A stretch of DNA of 64,000 bases. Source: Kitasatospora aureofaciens (lineage in GTDB: Bacteria > Actinomycetota > Actinomycetes > Streptomycetales > Streptomycetaceae). The stretch lies in NCBI RefSeq assembly GCF_001188955.3, contig NZ_JPRF03000002.1, positions 62,001 through 126,000 on the forward strand, written 5' to 3'. The position numbers and the translations under genes are program-made. The notes beneath the pieces are model-generated. The model ran no database searches and was not told the DNA's origin. It worked only from the letters and a program-made list of their open reading frames with translations. Below are positions 50,279 through 58,042 of this stretch, piece after piece; position 1 is the stretch's first letter, and each line of letters opens with the position of its first letter.

Positions 50279-50614
50279 GTGCCCAAGACCACCACCGCCA
50301 CCCGGACCTTCGCCAGCCTGGCCCAGCGCCACGGCCGCCACCTCGCCTACATCGCCCGCCAGGACAGCAACCCCACCGTCCCCGCCGACCCGACCAGCAT
50401 CGACACCACCACGCTGATCGAGCTCGTAAACGACGCCGCCGCCTTCCTCGACCGAGTCCGCCACGACCAGGACGCCGAGACCCTCGAATCCGCCGCACGG
50501 CTCCTCACCGAAGCCCACCACGCCGACCAGCCCGCCCTGCTGCGCCGTGCCGCGCGCCACCTGCGCGACAGCTACGACATGGCCTGCGAACTCGGCGACG
50601 ACCACGACTTCTGA
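50279..50614 (+). CDS. Unknown 111-aa helical protein
   Basis: The GTG at 50279 has CAGGGAGCC upstream; an in-frame ATG at 50234 lies inside the palindrome and is unlikely. All helical (HGRHLAYIARQD; ESAARLLTEAHHADQPALLR). Unknown function. Confidence 0.55.
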   Translation: MPKTTTATRTFASLAQRHGRHLAYIARQDSNPTVPADPTSIDTTTLIELVNDAAAFLDRVRHDQDAETLESAARLLTEAHHADQPALLRRAARHLRDSYDMACELGDDHDF

Positions 50615-50689
50615 CCAGCCGCCCCGGCCGGGACCGCCCGCGCGGTCCCGGCCGCTCCCCTGCCCCGACCAGCTCACCGAGAGGCAACC

Positions 50690-50857
50690 GTGCCCGACTT
50701 CGACGTCAAGGTGATCAACACCGACGACTACCCGCTGATCATCACCGTCGACAAGAACAGCGTCGCCGACGTCCACGGCAGGATCCCGGCCGCCACCGTG
50801 GTCGGCATCCTGCGCCACCTCGCCGACCACTTCGAGCAGCAGGCCACCACTGACTGA
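50690..50857 (+). CDS. Unknown 55-aa protein
   Basis: GTG with CGAGAGGCAACC upstream. Beta-rich start (FDVKVINTDDYPLIITVD) and helical end (TVVGILRHLADHFEQQATTD), which resembles the small beta-clip plus helix of many phage-derived plasmid proteins. A further 39-aa frame at 50860-50979 has no ribosome-binding site and is not called. Confidence 0.55.
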   Translation: MPDFDVKVINTDDYPLIITVDKNSVADVHGRIPAATVVGILRHLADHFEQQATTD

Positions 50858-50979
50858 CCGTGGCGGCGGGTGGCCTGCGACCGCGCCGCCCCACCGCGGC
50901 CCGAGGAGCCGCCCTCAACCCCCAGGCCGCGCAGGCCGCCCAGGCCCGCGCCGACGAGCTACGCGCCGGACTCGACTGA

Positions 50980-51087
50980 CCGCCGTCCCGGGCCCTGACG
51001 CTGCCCACCACCGCGCCCCGCCCCGTGCCCACCAGGCCCGGCGGCGGGGCGCCGTGGTGCGCGGCGCGGCCGCCCGGCCGACATCCG
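50980..51087. repeat. Intergenic element, variant B
   Basis: CACCACCGCGCCCCGCC (51006) pairs with GGCGGGGCGCCGTGGTG (ending 51059), a 17-bp stem with one mismatch, then CGCGGCGCGGCCGCCCGGCC. Near-identical to the element at 51526. Confidence 0.75.
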
Positions 51088-51108
51088 CCACCACCTCCTG
51101 GAGATCCC

Positions 51109-51522
51109 GTGAACCGGCTGCTCCGCTTCCTGCCCGCCCGCCTGATGCGCCGCCTCGGCTACGAGCTCGCCCTGCACGACCCGGCCGCCCTGGCCGCTGC
51201 CTTGGAGGCCAACCTCGACGCTGCCCGCGCCGGCCACGATGCCGACCTCCGCGCCGCCCTGCGGAAGATGACCAGCCTGCTCGCGTTCCAGCCCGGGCTG
51301 GTCGACCTGCACCAGGAGAGCGCCGACATCGTCGTCTACCTGTGCAGCCTCGCGGCCGCGGCCGAGATCAACCTCGACCTCGGCAACCCGGGCCAGTACG
51401 CGCTCTACCGGGAACTGCTCGACGCCCTGCGAACCGCTGAGGACCTGCGCCAGCGCGTGGCGGCCGCCGCCTCCCTCGCCCTGCCCGCCGCCAAGAGCAC
51501 CCCCGAGCTCCAGCACCTCTGA
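51109..51522 (+). CDS. Unknown 137-aa helical protein
   Basis: GTG with CTGGAGATC upstream. Helical throughout (LGYELALHDPAALAAALEAN; ALRTAEDLRQRVAAAASLAL). No family known. It is the single gene between intergenic elements B and C. Confidence 0.55.
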   Translation: MNRLLRFLPARLMRRLGYELALHDPAALAAALEANLDAARAGHDADLRAALRKMTSLLAFQPGLVDLHQESADIVVYLCSLAAAAEINLDLGNPGQYALYRELLDALRTAEDLRQRVAAAASLALPAAKSTPELQHL

Positions 51523-51632
51523 CCTTCGTCCGGGCCCTGACGCTGCCCACCACCGCGTCCCGCCTCCGTGCCCACCAGGCCCGGACGGCGGGGCGCCGTG
51601 GTGCGCGGCGCGGCCGCCCGGCCGACACACGA
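51523..51632. repeat. Intergenic element, variant C
   Basis: CACCACCGCGTCCCGCC (51548) pairs with GGCGGGGCGCCGTGGTG (ending 51603); the tail CGCGGCGCGGCCGCCCGGCC is the same as in variant B. Confidence 0.75.
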
Positions 51633-51646
51633 ATCCGGAGGCACCC

Positions 51647-52135
51647 GTGAAGACCACCCCCAACGCTCCCGCCGCCCGCTTCGCCGCCGCCTACGCCCTG
51701 CTGCGCGCCGGAGCCGACGTCGGTGACCACCTCGTGCAGAGCGACCACTGCGCCCGTACGAAGGGCGCCACCGACGCGGCACCGGTCACCGGCGACGACG
51801 GCACCGTCCACGGCACCGCCGCCGGCCGCAAGGCGTGCGCGGTCCACTGCCTGACCTACTCGGCCACCCAGGCCACCGCCGTCCTCCTCGGCGCCCGCGC
51901 GCTCGGTATGCGGCTGCGCCCTGGCCAGGTCGCCGCCGCCCTCGCCATCTCGGGTCTGACGCATTACGCCATCGACCGAAGGGTTCCGGGCGGGCTCCTC
52001 CAGCGGTTCGCCGACGCCATCGGCAAGGGCAACTTCTACCGCCTCGCCGACCACGGCATGAACGGCGCGTACTGCATGGACGGCGCCGTCCACCACGCCT
52101 TCGAAACCGTGGCCGCCGCCGTCCTCGCCCGCTGA
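51647..52135 (+). CDS. DUF3307-like membrane-associated protein
   Basis: The product is 162 aa from a GTG with CGGAGGCACCC. The N-terminal GADVGDHLVQSDHCARTKGA and CAVHCLTYSATQATAVLLGA resemble DUF3307 proteins (GD-LVQSD then H-TY), small hydrophobic proteins of unknown function. The end has conserved-looking GKGNFYRLADHGMNGAYCMD. The match rests on motifs only. Confidence 0.55.
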   Translation: MKTTPNAPAARFAAAYALLRAGADVGDHLVQSDHCARTKGATDAAPVTGDDGTVHGTAAGRKACAVHCLTYSATQATAVLLGARALGMRLRPGQVAAALAISGLTHYAIDRRVPGGLLQRFADAIGKGNFYRLADHGMNGAYCMDGAVHHAFETVAAAVLAR

Positions 52136-52168
52136 CACCCGCCCGCCGACATCTGGAAGGCCAGCCCC

Positions 52169-52669
52169 ATGAAGCACAGCACCGCCCCCGAAGGCGTCCT
52201 CGGCCCGATCAAGCCCGGCGACCTGGTCGTGATGGTCGGTTGCTCGGCGAGCGGCAAGTCGAGCCTGCTCGCCGCCGTTCCCGCGCACCAGATCGTCAGC
52301 CTGGACCGGCTGCGCGCCGTTGCCTCGGCCCCGGGAGATCAGGACGCAACTGCTGACGCGGTCCTGCTTCAGCACCAGATCCTCGGCATGCGCCTGCGCA
52401 GGGCCAGGACGTCGATCGTGGACAACACCTCGGTCGAGCAACTGCACCGCCTCCAGCTGGTGGAGCTGGCGCACCAGTACGGCCGGCGCTGCGTCGCGGC
52501 CTGGGTGGACGCGCCACTGCCGACCTGCCTGGCCCGCAACGCCCTGCGCCCGGACCACGAGCGCGTGCCCGAGGACGTCCTGCGCTGGCAGCACGCGATG
52601 GCCCGCGCCGCCCGCCTCACGCTGCCCAACGAGGGCTTCGACGAGATCCGGCACCACCGCACCGCCTGA
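52169..52669 (+). CDS. P-loop ATPase/kinase-like protein
   Basis: The product is 166 aa. The Walker A motif MVGCSASGKSS (22-32) opens a compact AAA_33/polynucleotide-kinase-like fold: SLDRLRAV follows as the switch region, SIVDNTSV as strand with Asp, RPDHERVPEDVLRWQHAMA as the lid helix. Such small proteins phosphorylate nucleotides or nucleic-acid ends. Substrate unknown. It is near the RapZ-C-like gene. Confidence 0.75.
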   Translation: MKHSTAPEGVLGPIKPGDLVVMVGCSASGKSSLLAAVPAHQIVSLDRLRAVASAPGDQDATADAVLLQHQILGMRLRRARTSIVDNTSVEQLHRLQLVELAHQYGRRCVAAWVDAPLPTCLARNALRPDHERVPEDVLRWQHAMARAARLTLPNEGFDEIRHHRTA

Positions 52670-52704
52670 CCGACACCAGCGACCAACCCGGAAGGGAATC
52701 CCCG

Positions 52705-53016
52705 ATGAGCACCAGCACCACCTGGGCCACCGCCTGGCCCGAGGGCGTCCTCGCCCGCTACCTGACCGTCGGCGGCGCCCACGTCGACCTGACGACCCGC
52801 CGGTTCACCACCAACTACACCGCCCAGGGCCGCCCCTACATCAGCGACCGCTGGTACGAGGTCGACGGCTTCACCTGGACCTGCCGGGGCTGCGACACCC
52901 GCGGCTCGGTGAACGCCTTCGGCGACCCGTACCTGCCGACCGAGCGGAACAAGGCCCACGAGGACGCCAACGGCCACGCCGCGGCCTGCCGCTCGATGGC
53001 CCGCCCCGGCCACTGA
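52705..53016 (+). CDS. Unknown 103-aa protein with CxxC
   Basis: ATG with CGGAAGGGAATCC upstream. TWTCRGCDTRGSVNAFGDPY and a distal HAAACRS could form a small zinc ribbon (CxxC...H...C). No family known; frequent on Streptomyces plasmids. Confidence 0.6.
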   Translation: MSTSTTWATAWPEGVLARYLTVGGAHVDLTTRRFTTNYTAQGRPYISDRWYEVDGFTWTCRGCDTRGSVNAFGDPYLPTERNKAHEDANGHAAACRSMARPGH

Positions 53017-53135
53017 CGCACCCAAGTTCTCCGGGCCGTGACGCTGCCCGCCACTGCGCCCCGCCCCGCCGACCATCCAGGCCCGGCAGGCGGGGCGCAG
53101 TGGCGAGCGGCGCGGCCGCCCGGCCGGACCCCACT
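53017..53135. repeat. Intergenic element, variant D
   Basis: CGCCACTGCGCCCCGCC (53049) pairs perfectly with GGCGGGGCGCAGTGGCG (ending 53105), then CGGCGCGGCCGCCCGGCCGG. Both arms differ from variant B in the same places (compensatory changes). Confidence 0.75.
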
Positions 53136-53153
53136 CCTTGTGATCGGAGAACC

Positions 53154-53867
53154 GTGGCACCCGAAACCCACGCCACCCCCGAGTCCTGCGACCACCGACT
53201 GCTGCGGCTGGAGCAGGCCGAGTCCCCGCTGATCGCCCAGCTCGCCGCCGCGATCGGCCACCTGCGCACCGCCGGCGAGCACACCGACCCCGACCAGAAC
53301 CTCGCCCACTACCCCGGCCGCACCGCGCGGGACCTGACGAGCTGGATCGGCGGCAACGTCCAGATGATCACCGAGCTGCTCGTGCCGCTGATCGCCCCGC
53401 ACACCCGGGTGGAGATCACCAGCTACGGCGTCCTGCACCAGGACCCGCCCCTGGGAGACGCCCTGACGCTTGATCTGACGACCGCGCTGCGCAATCCCCC
53501 GGAGGACCCCGAGGTGCGCGAAGTGATGCTCCACTCCAGCGGCTTGGACCAGGTCGTCTACGAGTACGTGCTGGCCACTCCCGGCGCGGTCGAGATCGCC
53601 GAGCGCACCGTGCTGCGCGTCCTCGCCCAGGCTGCCGCGCTGCCCGGCCAGCCGGTCGCCCTGCACGTCTACTGCAGGGGCGGAAAGCACCGCAGCGTTG
53701 TCCTGGCCCGCAAGGTCGCCGAGTTGCTCCGGGGCGTCGGCGCGGCCGTGGCCGTGACACACCGCCACGTCCACCTGCCGGTCGTCGAGAACGGCCTGGC
53801 CGTCGGCACCGGCTCGTCGGCGGAGATCAGCGACGACCCGACCGGCGCCTGGACCGGTGAAGCGTGA
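53154..53867 (+). CDS. RapZ C-terminal-domain-like protein
   Basis: The product is 237 aa from a GTG with CGGAGAACC upstream. The second half matches the RapZ (YvcJ) C-terminal domain: ITSYGVLH, DALTLDLTTALRNPP, and HVYCRGGKHRSVVLA (about 171-185), the family's GC-GG-HRSV signature, then VTHRHVHLP. RapZ C-domains sense metabolites and bind RNA. The P-loop N-terminal domain of true RapZ is missing; a small P-loop protein is encoded two genes upstream. Its stop overlaps the next start. Confidence 0.8.
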   Translation: MAPETHATPESCDHRLLRLEQAESPLIAQLAAAIGHLRTAGEHTDPDQNLAHYPGRTARDLTSWIGGNVQMITELLVPLIAPHTRVEITSYGVLHQDPPLGDALTLDLTTALRNPPEDPEVREVMLHSSGLDQVVYEYVLATPGAVEIAERTVLRVLAQAAALPGQPVALHVYCRGGKHRSVVLARKVAELLRGVGAAVAVTHRHVHLPVVENGLAVGTGSSAEISDDPTGAWTGEA

Positions 53868-54577
53868 AGCGCATCGCACTCCTGACCGCCGCAGCCGGCA
53901 CCGCGCTGGCCGCCGCCGGGATCACGCTGCACCTTCGGCGCCAGGCCATCCCCGGCCCGGTGCCGGACGAGACCGCGGACCGGTGGGGCGAACTGCCCTG
54001 CCCGCCGCTGCGCGAGAGCGTCGGGCACCTGCACGACTGGCTCGCTTCCGGTGACTGGACGGACCCCGCCGACGTTCTCCAGGCCCTCCAGGAGCAGGCC
54101 CCGGCCCATCTGCTCGGCGATCTGGTCCGCGACCTGGCCACCGACCTGCGCGCCGCCGGCCATCCCGGGCTCGCCCTCCAGATGGACGAGGCCGAGCAGC
54201 TGCTGCGCCGGGCCGCCGACGTCCTGGGCGAGGTCGACTACGGCGACAACGGCTCCCCGTGCCCGGACGAGCCGCACGACGCGAACTGCGCCGGCGGGTG
54301 CGGCGGCACCGGTGAAGTCATGGAAGTCATGACCTGGGACGACCAGGGCGACGGGATCTTCGTGCCGGTCCACCAGGAGCCCGTCGACTGCCCCGTCGGC
54401 CGCTACCACCACGTCCACGGCGAGGCCTGCGAGTGCGGCGGCAGCGGCTACACCTTCGAGGGCGGCTACCGCCACCGCTGCCTCGCCACCCTGCCGCCGG
54501 CGCCCCGCCCGCTGCCGGACGACGACCCCTGGGCCAGCGCCGCGCCGTACCCGAACGCGGACGACTACCCGGGCTGA
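53864..54577 (+). CDS. Membrane-anchored protein with DnaJ-like cysteine motifs
   Basis: GTG start overlapping the previous stop (GTGA). The N-terminal helix ALLTAAAGTALAAAGITLHL is a signal anchor. The central part is helical. The C-terminal third has CAGGCGGTGEV and CECGGSGY, CxxCxGxG-like zinc motifs of the DnaJ type. Unknown function. Confidence 0.6.
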   Translation: MKRIALLTAAAGTALAAAGITLHLRRQAIPGPVPDETADRWGELPCPPLRESVGHLHDWLASGDWTDPADVLQALQEQAPAHLLGDLVRDLATDLRAAGHPGLALQMDEAEQLLRRAADVLGEVDYGDNGSPCPDEPHDANCAGGCGGTGEVMEVMTWDDQGDGIFVPVHQEPVDCPVGRYHHVHGEACECGGSGYTFEGGYRHRCLATLPPAPRPLPDDDPWASAAPYPNADDYPG

Positions 54578-54598
54578 CCACTGCCCCCGCCTACATCA

Positions 54599-54633
54599 CC
54601 GCGGCCCGCCTGATCGATTCAGGCGGGCCGCGG
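54599..54633. terminator. Perfect inverted repeat
   Basis: CCGCGGCCCGCCTGA and TCAGGCGGGCCGCGG are a perfect 15-bp stem with a 5-nt loop, directly after the DnaJ-motif gene. Confidence 0.75.
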
Positions 54634-54725
54634 CCTTCCCCGGGCACGGCCGCCCCTGCCTCTCACAGCCGACCGGCCACACCCGGGCCCGCCCCTCCGA
54701 CACGAGACCGAAGGAACAGCTCAGT

Positions 54726-54994
54726 ATGGCGACCGCCGTCCTCACCCACACCCTCCCCTCCCCCGCCCTCAGCCCCGACCAGCGCCGCCAGGCCGCCGCG
54801 CACCATCGGCCGCCTCGCCCCCCCGCCCGCACCGCTCCCGCTACGCCTGCGACACCTGCTCGGTGGCCTGGTCCGGGCCCGAGGCCGACTGCTGGTCCTG
54901 CGGCCGACCCGCCAGCCAAGCCCGCGACGACTCCTCTCTCCTCCACCGGCTGCTGCTCGCCCCCGTCACCCCCAGGAAGGCAGGACCCCGGTGA
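54726..54994 (+). pseudogene. Frameshifted small zinc-ribbon gene
   Basis: The ATG at 54726 opens MATAVLTHTLPSPALSPDQR; in the frame shifted by one base, after the seven-C run at 54818-54824, the DNA encodes RYACDTCSVAWSGPEADCW then SCGRPASQARDD, a clear CxxC...CxxC zinc ribbon. That frame ends with a TGA that overlaps the next gene's GTG (GTGA), as elsewhere in this operon. One missing C in the run (8 to 7) explains the break. It may be a real loss or a sequencing error. Confidence 0.65.
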
Positions 54995-55206
54995 CCACGC
55001 GCCTGCCCGAGGACCTCGACCGGCGCCTGGCCGCCGAACTCGTCCCCCAGTGCCCCGCGCCGGCGCGCCGCAGCACCGCCAAGGTCCTGACCGTCGGCAC
55101 CGCCGTGATGCCCGACCCGCGCGCGGCCGAGCACCGCGCCGAACTCCTCGCAGCCCTCCGCCACCCCACCACCCCGCCGAGCCCGAAGGAGACCACCGCA
55201 GCATGA
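54991..55206 (+). CDS. Unknown 71-aa protein
   Basis: GTG at 54991 with AGGAAGGCAGGACC upstream and overlapping the previous stop. The product starts MTTRLPEDLDRRLAAELVPQ. Helical, no family known. Its stop overlaps the next ATG (ATGA). Confidence 0.6.
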   Translation: MTTRLPEDLDRRLAAELVPQCPAPARRSTAKVLTVGTAVMPDPRAAEHRAELLAALRHPTTPPSPKETTAA

Positions 55207-55613
55207 GCACCGACGACCACGGCCAGGCCGTGCCGCTGGACCTGATCCTCGGCCCGCACCTGGCCGCCACCGTCATCCGCCGCGCCGCCACCGCCCTCCA
55301 GCGCGACGACTTCCTGCCCGAGCCGGTCGCGCTGCGCCTGGCGTGCGAGCGGGCCACCGACGGCGACCCGCTCGTCCTGGCCGCGCCCGGCCAGATCTGG
55401 GAGCTGCGCGAGGACGTCGACCCCGACGACGCCCCCGCCCGCCGCCTGGCCATCCACCTGCGCCTGACCAGCCCGCCGACCGTCTACGTGTCCGACCCGG
55501 ACGACCCGACGGGCGACGGCGAGATCGACGAACTGCTCCTGGAGGTCCTTCACCTCTACACCCTGGCGTCCTGGGACATCCGCTTCCTCGTCGCGCCGAC
55601 CGCGATCGGCTGA
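55203..55613 (+). CDS. Unknown 136-aa protein
   Basis: ATG at 55203 overlapping the previous TGA. Acidic alpha/beta protein (DPLVLAAPGQIWELREDVDP; EIDELLLEVLHLYTLASWDI). No family recognised. Confidence 0.6.
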   Translation: MSTDDHGQAVPLDLILGPHLAATVIRRAATALQRDDFLPEPVALRLACERATDGDPLVLAAPGQIWELREDVDPDDAPARRLAIHLRLTSPPTVYVSDPDDPTGDGEIDELLLEVLHLYTLASWDIRFLVAPTAIG

Positions 55614-55617
55614 CGCG

Positions 55618-56499
55618 ATGCCGTCTGACACCGCCAACCCGGCGACCGTCCTGATCGCTGCCGAGAGCATCGACCTTTCCCCCACCGAGCCGCAGCAGGA
55701 CGCCGACGCCGCCGTACGCACCGCCCGCCACGCCCGCGACGAGGAGGACCTGGTCCTGCTCCTGACCGCGCTCGGCCTGCCCAGCGGCGAAAACGACCTC
55801 GCCCGGCTCGCACCGCACCTCGCCACCCAGGCCGGGACCGCCGGCCGTCCCGACCAGACCCACGGAGGTACCCCCGTGTCCGACACCCTCACCACCGTCG
55901 AGCAGGCCGACGTCCTGGCGAACCTGGACCCGATGACCCGCGAGGTCGCCCTCTCCATGCGCTACCGGGGCGACAGCCCGCTCAAGATCCTCGCCGCCAC
56001 CGGCCTGACCGAGGACGAGCTGCAGGCCCTCGCCGCCCGGAACCCTCAGACCGAGACCGGCGACGCGGGCCCGGAGTTCGGCACCGCCGTGGACGAGCTC
56101 CTCGCCTGGGGCGCCCAGCACCCGCAGGCCAAGGTCCAGCGAGCGGCCGAGCAGGCCCGCCAGGCGCTGGAGAAGCTCACCGCGCAGCGCGAGGCCGACC
56201 AGGCCGTCGCCGCCTACGAGGCCAAGGTCGCCACCCTCAAGGCGCAGCTGGCGAGCGCCGAGCAGGCCCTGCGCGACGCCAAGGCCGGCAAGCCCACCAC
56301 CTCGGCGCCGAGCACCCGGGCCGGGGCGGCTGCTGGCTCCGCCGAGCTGGCGCAGCCCGCCGACAAAACCGTCCGCAACACGATCCGCGCCTGGGCGAAC
56401 CTGCACGGGCACCCGGTCGCGGACCGCGGAGTCATCCCCCAGGCGGTGCTGCGCGCCTGGTACGACGCTCACCCCGATACGCTCGCCCAGGCCGGCTGA
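55618..56499 (+). CDS. Lsr2-like DNA-binding protein with coiled-coil middle
   Basis: The product is 293 aa. The C-terminal 40 residues, TIRAWANLHGHPVADRGVIP then QAVLRAWYDAH, match the Lsr2 DNA-binding domain (R-WA--G--V--RGRI), with Val in place of the second Arg of the RGR hook. The middle (about 150-225) is an Ala/Gln/Glu coiled coil. An internal GTG (55876) with CGGAGGTACC lies in the same frame, so the N-terminal 86 residues may belong to an ancestral separate gene. Lsr2 proteins silence AT-rich DNA. Confidence 0.8.
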   Translation: MPSDTANPATVLIAAESIDLSPTEPQQDADAAVRTARHARDEEDLVLLLTALGLPSGENDLARLAPHLATQAGTAGRPDQTHGGTPVSDTLTTVEQADVLANLDPMTREVALSMRYRGDSPLKILAATGLTEDELQALAARNPQTETGDAGPEFGTAVDELLAWGAQHPQAKVQRAAEQARQALEKLTAQREADQAVAAYEAKVATLKAQLASAEQALRDAKAGKPTTSAPSTRAGAAAGSAELAQPADKTVRNTIRAWANLHGHPVADRGVIPQAVLRAWYDAHPDTLAQAG

Positions 56500-56501
56500 C
56501 C

Positions 56502-57026
56502 ATGGCCGCCCGCCGGCACACCGTGCCGGGCCACCTCGTCGGCGCGGGCAGGGTCACCCTGTCCCGCACCGGCGGAGGCGCCGGGCCCGACTGGGGCGCC
56601 TACGCCGTGCTCTACACGACCCGGCCCGTGGACGGCGGCAGCGAGGCGGTGATCGGCTACTGCATGCCGGACGACCCGCTGCTCGACCCGGCCTGGGGCC
56701 TGCACCGGCAGCAGCCGTACGGCCCGGCCGGCACCGCCCGCCACCCGCTCGGCGACTACGCGGCCGCGTCCGACCCCGCCCGCGGCCGCAGCGAGTCCCC
56801 CGCCTCCTACGGCCAGCGCATGGCGCTGTTCCTGCTGCGCATCGCCACCGCAACCCGCCTCGTCCACTCCCCGCGCATCATCGACCTGCCCTGGGCCGCC
56901 TGGACGCTCGCCACCGAGCAGCACGTTCACCTCGCCCCGGACCCAGACCACCCCGGCCGGGGCTGGGCCGGCCACCACCAGGTCCGCGTCGGACGGATCC
57001 TCACCCTCCAGCCCAAGCAGCCCTGA
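56502..57026 (+). CDS. Unknown 174-aa protein
   Basis: ATG four bases after the previous stop, no Shine-Dalgarno, so coupled. Rich in Trp/Tyr/Pro loops (YAVLYTTRPVDGGSEAVIGY). No family recognised. Confidence 0.55.
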   Translation: MAARRHTVPGHLVGAGRVTLSRTGGGAGPDWGAYAVLYTTRPVDGGSEAVIGYCMPDDPLLDPAWGLHRQQPYGPAGTARHPLGDYAAASDPARGRSESPASYGQRMALFLLRIATATRLVHSPRIIDLPWAAWTLATEQHVHLAPDPDHPGRGWAGHHQVRVGRILTLQPKQP

Positions 57027-57090
57027 ACCCGTCGGCGGCCCCATCCCGGGCCGCCGGCCCCGCCGCGTTCCGGAAGGGAGCAGCACCGCC

Positions 57091-57759
57091 ATGACCACCG
57101 CCACCGCCCTGATCGCCCGCGCCGAGGCCAGCCTCGACCGCTACCAGCACGCCCTGGGCCCCGAAGACACCGACGCCGCCCAGACCCTGCACCGCGACCT
57201 GCTCGCCCTCCTTCCCGCCGCCCGGGTGCTGCTCGCCGAACGCGACGACCTCGCCCGGCGCCTGGAGGTTGCCCGCCGCGACCCGCTCACCGGCCTGCCC
57301 GCGCGCGCCGCCTTCACCGCCGCCGCCGAGCAGCTGCTCGCCACCGCGAACGCGCCCGCCGTGCTGATGGTGGACCTGGTCGACTTCAAGGCCGTCAACG
57401 ACACCCACGGCCACGAGGCCGGCGATGCGGTTCTCGCCGTCACCGGCCGACGCCTCGCCGGCTGGGCCGGACCGGGCGCCGTCGTCGGCCGGCTCGGCGG
57501 CGACGAGTTCGCCGCCGTCCTCGACACCGACCCCGCAGGCCTGCCCGGACGGATCGCCGCCCTCCGCGGGCTCCTGGAGCAGCCCGCCGACCACCACGGC
57601 CGCCAGCTCGCAGTCGGCTCCTCCATCGGCGCCGCCACGCTCACCGACCACCCCACCCGCGACCTCTCCGTCCTCCTCCACGCCGCCGACCTCGCCATGT
57701 ACGCCGACAAGGGCCGCGGCCGCCGAGGCCGCCGCCGGCACAGCCCGACCGCCGCCTGA
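57091..57759 (+). CDS. GGDEF-domain protein (predicted diguanylate cyclase)
   Basis: The product is 222 aa with GGAAGGGAGCAGC before the ATG. After an N-terminal helix (about 5-60), a complete GGDEF domain follows: RRDPLTGLPARAAF, MVDLVDFKAVNDTHGHEAGD, and the intact active site GRLGGDEF (133-140), then MYADKGRGR. Product would be c-di-GMP, which controls development in Streptomyces via BldD. No membrane or sensor domain is present. Confidence 0.93.
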   Translation: MTTATALIARAEASLDRYQHALGPEDTDAAQTLHRDLLALLPAARVLLAERDDLARRLEVARRDPLTGLPARAAFTAAAEQLLATANAPAVLMVDLVDFKAVNDTHGHEAGDAVLAVTGRRLAGWAGPGAVVGRLGGDEFAAVLDTDPAGLPGRIAALRGLLEQPADHHGRQLAVGSSIGAATLTDHPTRDLSVLLHAADLAMYADKGRGRRGRRRHSPTAA

Positions 57760-57781
57760 CCCACGAAAAGGATCCGCCCCA

Positions 57782-58042
57782 ATGCCCCGCACGACCATGC
57801 CCGTCACCGGCGTCCACGCCGACGGAACCGCCTGCACCCACCAGGTCAACCAGCGCACCGGCCGCCCCAAGGACTCCAACAGCGACTGCCCCGGCCGCAC
57901 CGGCTACGGCGCCACCTGCTCCGCCTGCGGCGAGACGGTCACCAACTACCTCAAGTTGCTCGTCACCCCCGAAGTCACCAAGCACCTTCGCCAGCACACC
58001 AGCACCGCGCCGCAGGCCGAGCCGACCGGGGAGGCGAAGTGA
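57782..58042 (+). CDS. Unknown 86-aa protein with CxxC
   Basis: ATG with AAAGGATCC. Contains ACTHQVNQRTGRPKDSNSDC and TCSACGETVTNYLKLLVTPE, a possible zinc site (C-H...C...CxxC). Its stop overlaps the next GTG. Confidence 0.6.
   Translation: MPRTTMPVTGVHADGTACTHQVNQRTGRPKDSNSDCPGRTGYGATCSACGETVTNYLKLLVTPEVTKHLRQHTSTAPQAEPTGEAK

Noticed and set aside
47787..50498. Minus-strand reading frame of about 900 codons
   Set aside because: Shadow of the small plus-strand membrane-protein genes and intergenic palindromes; Gly/Arg/Val-rich without domains.
50860..50979. 39-codon GTG frame after the 55-aa gene
   Set aside because: No ribosome-binding site, composition is Ala/Arg-biased as in any frame of this DNA.
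48376..53135. Integron-type gene cassettes with attC sites
   Set aside because: The intergenic palindromes look cassette-like, but I see no GTTRRRY/RYYYAAC core sites and no integron integrase.
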